In this document: one piece after another, positions 15,888-24,025 of the stretch
Position numbering within the stretch: position 1 is the first letter of the stretch
Layout of the letters: each line of letters opens with the position of its first letter
Origin: Brevibacillus sp. SYP-B805
GTDB lineage: Bacteria; Bacillota; Bacilli; Brevibacillales; Brevibacillaceae
DNA: 64,000 bases
Reading direction: 5' to 3'
Assembly (NCBI RefSeq): GCF_011059135.1
Contig: NZ_JAALGD010000009.1
Coordinates: 62,001-126,000 of the forward strand
The notes under the pieces: model-generated
Told to the model about the DNA's origin: nothing
Databases searched by the model: none
What the model saw: only the letters and a program-made list of their open reading frames with translations
Position numbers and translations under genes: made by a program

Positions 15888-17696
15888 ATGCAGCTTGCCT
15901 ACCATTACATTCGATTGAATACGCAGATGGCGGCCGGCAAAGAAGGGGTGCGCATCGAAACGACCTTGCAGGAGCTGACGGAGACGCTTTGCTGCTCGAC
16001 CCGCAATGTGAAGCTGATCCTCAAGCAGATGGCGGAACTTGGGTGGATTGACTGGTCACCCGGGCGGGGACGGGGGAATCGCTCCCTGTTGACATTTCGG
16101 GTCGGGGCGGATGAGATCGTGCTGCAGCTGGCCCGCCGTCACGTGATGAAGGGCAATGTGGAGGAAGCTCTGAAACAGTTGGGCGGGAGGGAAGTGCGTC
16201 CGGCCGTCAAGGAACGGTTTTTCGACTGGCTCATGAACCACTTCGGGTATCAGGTGGTGGAGTCGGAAGAGAAGCAGGTGGATACGCTGCGCATGCCGTT
16301 TTATCGGCCGATTCCGGCCCTTGATCCGGCATTCGTGGTGCGCCGCACGGAATCGCACATGGTGAAGCAGATTTTTGACACCCTGGTGCGTTACGATGCG
16401 GCTGCTGACACGTTTCGTCCGCAGCTTGCCCATCATTGGGAAAGCGATGCCGAGTGGAAAAGATGGACCTTTTATCTGCGCAAAGGGGTGCAGTTTCATC
16501 ACGGACGGGAGCTGACCGCCCATGACGTGAAGCGGACGCTGGAGCGTGTGCGCGATCCGCGGGTAAACTCGCCGTTTCGCTGGATGGTTGCCGATATCGT
16601 CAACATTGAGGTGGCGAAGAATACGCTCTTGCACATCGAGCTTGCCAAGCCGAACCGTCTGTTTCTCCACTATCTGGCATCCGACCGGCTATCGATCGTG
16701 CCGACGGAGCTCTGCTCGGAACAAGGAGAACGGTTTGCCCGGTATCCGGTTGGCAGCGGACCGTTTCGGCTCGTGCGCAACGACAACACGCAGCTTGTCC
16801 TGGAGGCATTCCCGGCTTACTATCAGGGACGGGCGCATCTTGACCGGGTGGAAGTTTGGGTGATTCCGGATTTGCTGGCCCGCGGGGTCCAGGAAGGCGT
16901 GGACGGGTACCGGCTCGCGTACCTGCCGTTTTCGCGCCGGGGAGAACAGCCTTCCCAGTGGAAAGATCTTGAACATATCGAAACGGGCGCAAAGTACATC
17001 ACCTTTAACCTGAACAAACCGGGTCCGCAGCAGGACAGCCGCTTCCGGAAGGCTCTTCAGCTTCTGTTGGACAGAAGAAAGATGATCGCCGATCTCGGGG
17101 GAAACCGTCTGTGTCCGGCCCACAGTTTTTTTCCGGCGGTAAGCGGAGCGATTGAGGCAGGGGAATCCTGCCGCAAGCAGGCTGATCCCGGCCGGCTGCT
17201 GGCCGAGGCCGGTTATCGGGGAGAAACATTGAAGCTATATACCTACGAGGGCTCCAGCAATGAGGAGGATGCCTGCTGGGTACAGAAGGAATGTCAGCGT
17301 GCAGGGATCGCCATCGAAGTGACCGCCCTGCCGATTGAGCAATTGAAGCGCAGGGAACGGGCATTGGAAGCGGAGATGCTGCTCGCGGGCGAGGTGCTGG
17401 ATGAAGACCTGCAGTTTGGGATTGTCGAGATGTATCAAACAGAGAGCAGCTTCTTTCGCTACCACCTGAGCGATGCACTGCGGGAGCAGCTTGACCGCGG
17501 AATCGCGGACGCGCTGCGGGAGGGGAACCGGGCGAATAGGTTGGCGATGCTGCAAGGGCTGGAAGAGGTGTTCAAACGGGAGCATGCCCTGCTGTTTCTC
17601 TACCATTCGCGCCAGAGCTCTGCCTATGATCCCGCGTTAAAAGGGGTGGCGCTCAATTCGCTGGGATGGGTCGATTACAAAGACATCTGGTTTTAG
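15888..17696 (+). CDS. SgrR-like transcriptional regulator with solute-binding domain
   Basis: The 602-aa protein has an N-terminal winged helix of the SgrR type (MQLAYHYIRLNTQ, LTETLCCSTRNVKLILKQM, residues 1-65). A family 5 (oligopeptide/nickel type) solute-binding fold follows at about 110-590, with HWESDAEWKRWTFYLRKG and FHHGRELTAHDVKRTLERV. Enterobacterial SgrR has this layout and senses sugar-phosphate stress. ATG 15888 was chosen for its GGGAGGA site; the longer upstream frame lacks one. The ligand is probably cytoplasmic because there is no signal peptide. It is the intact counterpart of the remnant at 6716-7089. Confidence 0.88.
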   Translation: MQLAYHYIRLNTQMAAGKEGVRIETTLQELTETLCCSTRNVKLILKQMAELGWIDWSPGRGRGNRSLLTFRVGADEIVLQLARRHVMKGNVEEALKQLGGREVRPAVKERFFDWLMNHFGYQVVESEEKQVDTLRMPFYRPIPALDPAFVVRRTESHMVKQIFDTLVRYDAAADTFRPQLAHHWESDAEWKRWTFYLRKGVQFHHGRELTAHDVKRTLERVRDPRVNSPFRWMVADIVNIEVAKNTLLHIELAKPNRLFLHYLASDRLSIVPTELCSEQGERFARYPVGSGPFRLVRNDNTQLVLEAFPAYYQGRAHLDRVEVWVIPDLLARGVQEGVDGYRLAYLPFSRRGEQPSQWKDLEHIETGAKYITFNLNKPGPQQDSRFRKALQLLLDRRKMIADLGGNRLCPAHSFFPAVSGAIEAGESCRKQADPGRLLAEAGYRGETLKLYTYEGSSNEEDACWVQKECQRAGIAIEVTALPIEQLKRRERALEAEMLLAGEVLDEDLQFGIVEMYQTESSFFRYHLSDALREQLDRGIADALREGNRANRLAMLQGLEEVFKREHALLFLYHSRQSSAYDPALKGVALNSLGWVDYKDIWF

Positions 17697-17905
17697 CCCG
17701 ACAGGAAAGGGAGCGCCTGCGAGGCCACTCCCATATTGTCCCGAATCGTCCGGATGAGTGCGGCGGCGCATACCGCTTCATGCAGGCCAGGCCGCATGAC
17801 CGCCTGCACCTTCTTGCCGACGTGATATCGGGTATTCAACAGATTCAGCCAGGGGGCGCCCCCGACCAGCGTGAAGGAAAATCCACACCGCTCGCTTCGT
17901 GAAAA
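17693..17905 (-). pseudogene. Degenerate ORF fragment, possibly ABATE/CGNR-like
   Basis: A 70-codon frame without a usable start reads leftward and includes FTLVGGAPWLNLLNT, a pattern like the start of ABATE-domain (CGNR zinc-finger) regulators. It then contains AAALIRTIRDNMGV and stops at 17693, overlapping the end of the SgrR-like gene. No CGNR zinc-finger tail follows. It may be a decayed gene piece. The similarity is judged by eye only. Confidence 0.3.
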
Positions 17906-17929
17906 TTATGCCACAGTACCCAAACAAAA

Positions 17930-18062
17930 GCCCCTTGCCCGTATGGCTCTCGGCCCGGCAAGGGGGTATCGGTTATGGAGGAGAACCCTGCTGCATGGCG
18001 TCATTGGCAGAGTGCTCATCGATGATGGTCACCCGTTACCATGAGAAGGAAACGGGTGACTG
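17930..18062. other. Gene-free stretch with two hairpins
   Basis: CCCCTTGCC (17931-17939) pairs with GGCAAGGGG (17957-17965). On the minus strand it runs into CTTTTGTTT, so it could end leftward transcripts from the small gene at 18192. GTCACCCGTT (18028-18037) pairs with AACGGGTGAC (18051-18060) without a T-tail. I see no protein-coding gene between 17906 and 18191. Confidence 0.5.
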
Positions 18063-18191
18063 GCAAAAGACGGTGCTGTCGGTGCTGTCCCGTCGACGTT
18101 CCTGTTTCTAATATTTATTATTAGCGAGAAACGAATCGTTTGACAAGTTCTCCGACCCGGTTGCTGGAACGATCACGGGGAATGATACCGC

Positions 18192-18395
18192 TTACATTTT
18201 TTCGGTAATCAAGGCACCTTCGTAGCCAAAGACATTCCGGACCTGGGAGTACTGCCAGACGGGGAGATCGGAGAAAACGACAATACACCTCCCGTCGAGC
18301 GTTTGAAACGTGTAGGGGACATTGATGGTACGCAGCACCTCCTTCACCCTCTTTTGTTCGCTCCAGGGGATGGCGTAGTAGATAGACTTGTGCAT
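18192..18395 (-). CDS. Small protein of unknown function, 67 aa
   Basis: ATG 18395 is preceded by GGAAGGAG with 9-nt spacing, which decides the start over the longer upstream frame. The 67-aa product begins MHKSIYYAIPWSEQKRVKEV and contains IVVFSDLPVWQYSQV. It is soluble, with no Cys pair and no signal peptide. I do not recognise the family. It stands alone between the SgrR-like gene and a divergent LysR gene, about 225 bp from the latter's start. Confidence 0.6.
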   Translation of the reverse strand: MHKSIYYAIPWSEQKRVKEVLRTINVPYTFQTLDGRCIVVFSDLPVWQYSQVRNVFGYEGALITEKM

Positions 18396-18621
18396 GTGAC
18401 CACACTCCTTCCAAAAAGGTTGGGCAGCACGGCAGCTGAAAAGGTATCTATTCATAGAATATTCAGAAAAAATATCCTGGTGTACTATTTCTACGGGAAG
18501 GTGCCAAGATCATGCCTCTCCACCAAAAAAAGTTCCGCTTGGCGGATGTGCAGTGCCGGCTATAGTCGAGTGGAGAATCATGCGGTATGATGGAGTGAGA
18601 TTGGAGAGGGGGAGGGATCTC

Positions 18622-19491
18622 ATGCTGCGTCTCGAACAGCTGCGATATTTCGTCGCGACCGTGGAAAAAGGCAGCCTGAACAAGGCGGCCAAAGCCCTGT
18701 TCATCTCTCAGCCTGCCCTGACCAAACAGCTTGCCCAATTGGAAAAGCAGCTCTCCTGCGTCCTGTTTCACCGCCGCATGACGGGAATCGAACTGACCGA
18801 AGCGGGCCGGTTCTTCTATGACAGGGCGTGCCATATCCTGGAGCAGCTGGATCAGACGGTGGAGAGGATGAGAGAGTACGCTGCGGATACCCCGCTCAGA
18901 ATCGGCGCCCTGCCCAGCATTGCAAACTGCTACCTGCCGGGAGCGGTCAGCCGCCTGCAGCGGGAGCAGCAAATCCGCGTCTCCATCCAAGTGCGCGACA
19001 CCACGGCGGATCTGGTCAATTTGTTGGAGCAGGGGATGATTGATGTGGCCTTCGTGCAGGATTTGGGGGGACACCCCGAATTCGCCAGCCTGCCGCTGTT
19101 TCAGGAGCCGTATCTGGCCGTGCTGCCGGCTTCCCATCCGCTTGCTTCCCAGGAAACGATCGATTTTCGCGACTTGTGCCGGGAAAACATGATCCTGCAC
19201 AAGGATCCCTGTGATATCCGCAGCAATTTCCGGAGGCATTGCAACAAGCTTGGCATTCAGCCGGTGATCGGGCTGGAAGTGGACTTTACCCACTCGCTGC
19301 AGACGTTTGTCGCCAAGGAATACGGCGTCACCTTTCTGCCGCGCATGGTGGCGGAACAGTTTCATGATCCGCAGATCGCCATCCGGAAGATCGGCGGGGA
19401 ACCGTTTTACCGGACGCTTGATGTCCTGTATCAGCCCCGTTTTGAAAAAGAGGTACATGTCTTATGCGAAACAAGCGCGCCTGTCGTTTAA
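18622..19491 (+). CDS. LysR-family transcriptional regulator
   Basis: This 289-aa protein has the usual LysR length. The winged helix is at residues 1-60 (MLRLEQLRYFVATVEKGSLN, AAKALFISQPALTKQ) and the effector-binding domain at about 88-285. ATG 18622 follows GGGGGAGGG; earlier in-frame ATGs have no SD. It is convergent with the EamA transporter gene and their stop codons overlap by two bases (TTA at 19488-19490 on the minus strand, TAA at 19489-19491). The regulated gene is not evident. Confidence 0.9.
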   Translation: MLRLEQLRYFVATVEKGSLNKAAKALFISQPALTKQLAQLEKQLSCVLFHRRMTGIELTEAGRFFYDRACHILEQLDQTVERMREYAADTPLRIGALPSIANCYLPGAVSRLQREQQIRVSIQVRDTTADLVNLLEQGMIDVAFVQDLGGHPEFASLPLFQEPYLAVLPASHPLASQETIDFRDLCRENMILHKDPCDIRSNFRRHCNKLGIQPVIGLEVDFTHSLQTFVAKEYGVTFLPRMVAEQFHDPQIAIRKIGGEPFYRTLDVLYQPRFEKEVHVLCETSAPVV

Positions 19492-19499
19492 GGCGCGCT
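19474..19499. terminator. Bidirectional hairpin over overlapping stop codons
   Basis: AGCGCGCC (19474-19481) and GGCGCGCT (19492-19499) form an 8-bp stem whose loop contains both stop codons of the convergent genes. There is no clear T-run, so it may act as a weak or protein-assisted terminator. Confidence 0.5.
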
Positions 19500-20414
19500 G
19501 TTTGCTGGGACGCGGTTCTTTTTCGCTTTCCGTTCACTCGCTATCTTTTGCCAGGTCTCCCAATTCAGCAGGATGATGCCGACGAGCACGGCCACGCCGC
19601 CCTGCAAGACCTCCACCGTCAGCGCTTCGTCAAGGAAAAGGGTGCCGTTCACCATGGCAAGCACCGGCGCCACATAGGTCCAGGTGGTGGGAAAGGTGGA
19701 ATTGGTCTCTTTCACCAGCCAGTAGTAAATGGAGGAGGCGACGATGGAGACGACGATGGCCAGGTACAGGAGGGCCGTAACCGCCGTGAAGGTATAGGCG
19801 GCTGCGGAGACCTGTTCCGTAAAGAAGGAGATGAGCAGCAGGCCGAGGCTGCCGAAGACCGACTGATACCCGTTGAACACAAAGGGCGGAATCTTGCCCA
19901 TCAGCTTGCGCGAACGGATGACGCCCAGCGAGAAGAACAGTTCGGACCCCATGATGGACAGCTTGCCGGCCAAGGCGGGCAGGCCCGCCGTTTCTCCTCC
20001 CAGGTTGTGGCTGACTAGCAGAGCCACGCCGCACAGACTGACCGCAAGCCCGAGGAAGAGATGCCAGCGGAAGCGGATCTCCCGCAGGACAAGGCCGAGG
20101 AACAGCGTGAAGATGGGGGCGGTGGCCACAAGCAGAGCCGCCGTGCCGGAGGAAACATGCTGCTCCGCCCAGAACAGCGAGGCAAACGGAATGGTGGTCA
20201 TCAGAAAACCAAGCAGGGCGACCTCTGCATAGATCTTGACAGACAGGCGGGGCAGCTGCCGGCGAATGCCGAGGAAGGCCAGCACCAGCGCTCCGGCAAT
20301 GAGAAAGCGCAGTCCCGCGAATTGAAACGGGGGGATTCCTTCCATCAGGCCGATTTTGATCATGAGATAGGAGGTGCCGAAGATCAGGCACATGACGACA
20401 TATCCAAGCAGCAT
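19488..20414 (-). CDS. EamA/DMT-family transporter
   Basis: The 308-aa protein has ten predicted membrane helices in two EamA repeats, about residues 1-140 and 150-290. LFWAEQHVSSGTAALLVATAP is typical of the first repeat and TTWTYVAPVLAMVNG of the second. Relatives export amino acids or metabolites. It starts at ATG 20414 on the minus strand and its C-terminal codons overlap the end of the LysR gene. It has no operon partner, and its substrate cannot be inferred. Confidence 0.88.
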   Translation of the reverse strand: MLLGYVVMCLIFGTSYLMIKIGLMEGIPPFQFAGLRFLIAGALVLAFLGIRRQLPRLSVKIYAEVALLGFLMTTIPFASLFWAEQHVSSGTAALLVATAPIFTLFLGLVLREIRFRWHLFLGLAVSLCGVALLVSHNLGGETAGLPALAGKLSIMGSELFFSLGVIRSRKLMGKIPPFVFNGYQSVFGSLGLLLISFFTEQVSAAAYTFTAVTALLYLAIVVSIVASSIYYWLVKETNSTFPTTWTYVAPVLAMVNGTLFLDEALTVEVLQGGVAVLVGIILLNWETWQKIASERKAKKNRVPANSAP

Positions 20415-20583
20415 GGTGATCCACTTCCTTTCTGGTCCCCATCATACAGGGAAAGGGAACGGAAGCCGTACTTCCATTTGGGAAGAAGGGATATAACCGG
20501 GAGTTATAAAATGGGGTTTTCCCGCCGGTTCATGTAAAATGGAAACGGATGGATTCGCGGATATGAGGGAGGAGAGGGTAAAG

Positions 20584-21687
20584 ATGCTCAACACACGGTT
20601 TTGCGAGCGTTTTTCCGTGGAACTGCCGCTGATCCAGGCAGGCATGGCGGGAAACATCACCACGCCGGAGATGGTTGCCGCCGTCTCGGAAGCGGGAGGG
20701 CTGGGCACGCTGGGAGCCGCCTACATGCAGCCGGATGCGATCCGGCAGGCGATTCGGGAGATCAAACGTTTGACCAGCAAGCCGTTTGCCGTCAATCTGC
20801 TGCTCTACCCGGAAGTGGAGCGGCCGGAGGTGACCCCGGCGTTCACAGAGTGGCTGAACGGCAGGAGAGCCGCCGTAGGACTGCCGGAATGGTCGGGAGA
20901 ACTGCCGATGACGCCTGATGCCATTGCGGAGCGTTTCCGCATCCTGCTGGAAGAAGAGGTGCCGGTATTCAGCTTTGCGTTTTCGCTGCCGGGAGCGTTC
21001 GGGGAGGAAGCCCGCCGCGCCGGGATGAAGCTGATCGGCACGGCGACCACCCTGGAAGAGGCGCTTGCGTTGCAGGAAGCGGGTGTGGATGCGATCGTCG
21101 CCCAGGGCGGAGAGGCGGGCGGACACCGGGGAACGTTCCACGTGGGGGATCAGGGGGATGGCGCTTGTATCGGCACGCTGCCGCTGGTTGCCCTGTTGAC
21201 CGAAGCCCTGCCGGATATGCCGATCATCGCCGCCGGCGGGATCATGGACGGACGCGGGATGATCGCGGCGCTTGCGCTGGGAGCGGATGCCGTCCAATTG
21301 GGCACGCGTTTTTTGGCCTGCAAGGAGAGCAGCGCCCATCCGGCCTACAAGGCGCGCCTGCTGGCGGCCAGGGAGACGGATACGGCTATCACGCGGGCCT
21401 TCTCCGGACGGCCGGCCCGCGGCGTGGACAACCGCTTCATGCAGACGCAGCGAGAAGCCGGCGTTTCCCCGCTGCCGTTTCCGGTGCAGAATCGGCTGAC
21501 CGGGGAGATCCGGGCCGCCGCCGCGCGGCAAAACGACAGTGAGAACATGACCCTGTGGGCCGGGCAGGGAGTCGCCATGCTGCGGGAGGAGGAATCCGCT
21601 GCCGAGATCGTGGCGAAGCTCATCCGGGAAGCGGAACGGGCGGCGGCCCGCATCGCGTTGCTGTGCCCCGGGAGTAGCCGGAGGTGA
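20584..21687 (+). CDS. Nitronate monooxygenase (2-nitropropane dioxygenase family)
   Basis: The 367-aa FMN-dependent TIM-barrel enzyme oxidises alkyl nitronates such as propionate 3-nitronate. It starts LNTRFCERFSVELPLIQAGMAG and shows the flavin-binding segment QGGEAGGHRG near residues 178-187. ADAVQLGTRFLACKES lies further on, near 236-251. ATG 20584 follows GGAGGAGAGGG. The gene stops with TGA at 21685-21687, and the SD of the downstream LysR gene lies within its last codons, so the two genes are probably coupled. Confidence 0.92.
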   Translation: MLNTRFCERFSVELPLIQAGMAGNITTPEMVAAVSEAGGLGTLGAAYMQPDAIRQAIREIKRLTSKPFAVNLLLYPEVERPEVTPAFTEWLNGRRAAVGLPEWSGELPMTPDAIAERFRILLEEEVPVFSFAFSLPGAFGEEARRAGMKLIGTATTLEEALALQEAGVDAIVAQGGEAGGHRGTFHVGDQGDGACIGTLPLVALLTEALPDMPIIAAGGIMDGRGMIAALALGADAVQLGTRFLACKESSAHPAYKARLLAARETDTAITRAFSGRPARGVDNRFMQTQREAGVSPLPFPVQNRLTGEIRAAAARQNDSENMTLWAGQGVAMLREEESAAEIVAKLIREAERAAARIALLCPGSSRR

Positions 21688-21693
21688 GGCGCC

Positions 21694-22584
21694 ATCGATT
21701 TTCGCCTTTTGCAAACCTTCGTGATTGCGGCGTCGACTGAGAACTTCCATCAGACCGCAGAAGCCCTGTACATCGCCCAGCCGACGGTCAGCCAGCACAT
21801 CCGGCAGCTGGAGCGGGAATTGGGGATCTCCCTGTTCGTGCGGACGGGCAAGCGGGTGAAGCTGACCCCCGCCGGGATGCGCTTTCTGCCGCACGCCAAA
21901 AAACTGCTGGAAGAATGGCACCGCGGCCTGGAGGATCTGCACGCCTGGCGGCAGGGGTATACGGACAAACTGCAGATAGCGGCTTCCCCGACGATCGCCC
22001 GCACGACCCTCCCGCATCTGATCCACCGCTACACGAAGATGTATCCGGATGTGGACATCTCCATCCGCATTGTGGAATCGGTGGAGGTTGGCCCGCTGGT
22101 GCAGAACGGACAGGCCGATCTCGGGTTGTCGCGGATCCTGCCGGGCGAATTCCAGGTGACGTCCCATCTCCTGTATGAAGATCCGGTCGTGTTCGCTGTG
22201 CCGCACAGCGGCGGGGACATGGACGCACCGCTGCCGGACTGGGAGCAGGAGCTGACCACCCACAGGCTGTTGACCCACAACCATCCGGGATATTGGGACG
22301 AACTGCTCCTGATGCTGCGGCAGCGCGGATATTCCCTGCGCACGATGGTGGTTACCCAGACCGACATCGCCAAACGGTTCATTGAGGAAGGATTGGGCGT
22401 CTCCTTTTTGCCCCGATCCGCCATCAGCCGCGATCTGTTTGAAAACCGGTTCATCGAACTGGACACCCCGGGATTGCCGCTGCCCAAGGTGGCGTCCTAT
22501 CTGGTCCTGCCCAGGCTGAATGTTTCGGAGACGGCAGAGCGGTTTGTGGAAATTTTGACTGCACTCTATCCAGGCATCTCTTAA
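21694..22584 (+). CDS. LysR-family regulator (CitR-like), apparent ATC start
   Basis: The frame encodes a LysR protein beginning xDFRLLQTFVIAASTENFHQ with the helix AEALYIAQPTVSQHIRQLE. The expected first codon lies at 21694 and reads ATC, six bases after a perfect SD (GGAGGTGA). The first conventional codon, TTG 21709, is 21 bases from that SD and would remove five conserved residues. I therefore place the start at ATC: 296 aa, against about 291 from TTG. It sits directly before a CitA-like citrate synthase gene. In B. subtilis the LysR protein CitR controls citA, so the same is plausible here. Confidence 0.8.
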   Translation: MDFRLLQTFVIAASTENFHQTAEALYIAQPTVSQHIRQLERELGISLFVRTGKRVKLTPAGMRFLPHAKKLLEEWHRGLEDLHAWRQGYTDKLQIAASPTIARTTLPHLIHRYTKMYPDVDISIRIVESVEVGPLVQNGQADLGLSRILPGEFQVTSHLLYEDPVVFAVPHSGGDMDAPLPDWEQELTTHRLLTHNHPGYWDELLLMLRQRGYSLRTMVVTQTDIAKRFIEEGLGVSFLPRSAISRDLFENRFIELDTPGLPLPKVASYLVLPRLNVSETAERFVEILTALYPGIS

Positions 22585-22601
22585 TTACGTTTTGTAATTA
22601 A
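22581..22601 (+). promoter_or_regulatory. Palindrome between the LysR gene and citA
   Basis: TTAATTAC (22581-22588) and GTAATTAA (22594-22601) form a perfect inverted repeat overlapping the LysR stop codon. It fits a LysR-type binding site (AT-rich dyad upstream of the target) better than a terminator. A TATACT -10-like box follows at 22644-22649. Confidence 0.5.
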
Positions 22602-22693
22602 ATTGGTGTTTTCATTCTATTTCCCTTCTCATTTTTCCGTTGCTATACTTATAACAGCGTATACAGAGAATGGAACGTAGGGAGGGAATGGAT

Positions 22694-23794
22694 ATGAGTG
22701 GAAACATCGTGGCGATCGGGCTGGAAGGCATCGTCGTTGCGGAGACGGACCTCAGCCTGGTTGACGGACAGAACGGACTCCTGGTTTATCGCGGACACTG
22801 GGCACGCGATCTGGCGATTCATCATACGTTTGAAGAAGTGGCCCATCTGTTGTGGTACGGACATTTGCCAAACGAGCAGGAACTCGGCAGGCTGAAGGAT
22901 GCGCTGAAAGCGAACCGCGCCCTCCCCGCCCACGTGAAGGCCGCCATCGACGCGATTCCGGCCGACGTGGACATGATGAGCGTGCTGCGCTCCGGCGTTT
23001 CTCTCCTGGGGGAGAGCGGGCATGGCTGGCCTCCGACGCTGGATCAGGTGATCGCGCTCACAGCCAAGCTGCCGACGATCGTCGCCTACCGCAAAGCTCG
23101 TCTGGACGGCCGCACCCCGCTTGAACCGCGCGCCGATCTCGATCATACCGCCAACTATCTCTACATGCTGAAAGGGGAAGAGCCGAATCCGGCGCATGTG
23201 CGGGCCCTTGATGCGTATCTGATCCTGACACAGGAGCACGGGCTGAACGCATCCACCTTTACCGCCCGTGTGATTGCCTCGACGCAGTCCGACCTGATCT
23301 CGGCCATTACCGGCGCCATCGGTTCGCTGAAAGGGCCGCTCCACGGCGGGGCGCCGTCAGAGGTGACCGAGATGATCGAAGCGATCGGCACCAAGGAGAA
23401 CGCCGAACCGTGGATCCGGGCGAAGCTCGAAAAAGGCGAGCGCTTGATGGGCTTCGGCCACCGCATCTACAAAACGATCGATCCGCGCGCTAAGGCATTG
23501 AGCGTCGTCGCTGCCGAGCTGTCGGCCGGCGATCCGTGGTTTGATCTGGCGACCCATGTGGAGAAAGTGGGCATGCAGCTCCTGGAAGAGTACAAACCGG
23601 GACGCAAGCTGCACACCAATGTGGAATTTTTCGCCGCAGCCGTGATGCGCGCCGTCGGTCTTGCCGATGAACTGTTTACCCCGACGTTTGCCGTCAGCCG
23701 GGTGGTGGGCTGGTCCGCACACGTGCTGGAGCAGGCGAAAAACAACCGGATTATCCGTCCGCAATCCAACTACACCGGCAGCATGCCCGAATAA
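22694..23794 (+). CDS. citA: Citrate synthase (CitA-type / methylcitrate synthase family)
   Basis: The 366-aa enzyme condenses acetyl-CoA (or propionyl-CoA) with oxaloacetate. Conserved features are LVYRGHWARDLA, MKGPLHGGAPS-like SLKGPLHGGAPSEV with the substrate His, GFGHRIYKTIDPRA with the second catalytic His, and VEFFAAAVMRA near the catalytic Asp region. Length and N-terminal sequence resemble the minor B. subtilis enzyme CitA. ATG 22694 is favoured over the in-frame ATGs at 22688 and 22670 because GGGAGGG is then 8 nt away. It lies behind a CitR-like LysR gene in the same direction; in B. subtilis the two are divergent. Confidence 0.9.
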   Translation: MSGNIVAIGLEGIVVAETDLSLVDGQNGLLVYRGHWARDLAIHHTFEEVAHLLWYGHLPNEQELGRLKDALKANRALPAHVKAAIDAIPADVDMMSVLRSGVSLLGESGHGWPPTLDQVIALTAKLPTIVAYRKARLDGRTPLEPRADLDHTANYLYMLKGEEPNPAHVRALDAYLILTQEHGLNASTFTARVIASTQSDLISAITGAIGSLKGPLHGGAPSEVTEMIEAIGTKENAEPWIRAKLEKGERLMGFGHRIYKTIDPRAKALSVVAAELSAGDPWFDLATHVEKVGMQLLEEYKPGRKLHTNVEFFAAAVMRAVGLADELFTPTFAVSRVVGWSAHVLEQAKNNRIIRPQSNYTGSMPE

Positions 23795-23806
23795 AAGCCG
23801 ATATGA

Positions 23807-23880
23807 TGCGGTTTGATGAACCGCAGCGAACCAGCATGACAAGCCTTCACCGGCGGAATTTCCGCCAGTGGGGGCTTTTT
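23807..23880 (+). terminator. Double hairpin after citA
   Basis: TGCGGTT (23807-23813) pairs with AACCGCA (23819-23825). A second structure pairs AAGCC (23841-23845) with GGCTT, closes on GGCGG/CCGCC and runs into TTTTT. A repeat fragment starts 8 bp later. Confidence 0.8.
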
Positions 23881-23887
23881 GCTTGAA

Positions 23888-23951
23888 CGGGTCGTCAAGA
23901 GAGCGAGCAGGAACCATTACCATCGACAGACTTTGCCTGCGCACGGGGGTA
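23888..23951 (+). repeat. Structured repeat element, copy 3 (right end only)
   Basis: Positions 23888-23921 are identical over 34 bases to 4027-4060 of copy 1 (the arm GGGTCGTCAAGAG followed by CGAGCAGGAACCATTACC). The tail GACTTTGCCTGCGCAC with GGGGGTA matches the right inverted repeat of copy 1 with a few changes. The left 200 bp are absent. It lies directly behind the citA terminator. Confidence 0.8.
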
Positions 23952-24025
23952 AAAATCCTTCCCTTTTTTTCTTATAATAGTGAGGTAGCAACAAAATTCT
24001 TAGGGAGACGAAGGGGAAAAAAACT

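Noticed and set aside
20530-22284. Open frame of 584 codons antisense to the nitronate monooxygenase and LysR genes
   Set aside because: It has no ribosome site and no family pattern. It mirrors the codons of two clear plus-strand genes.
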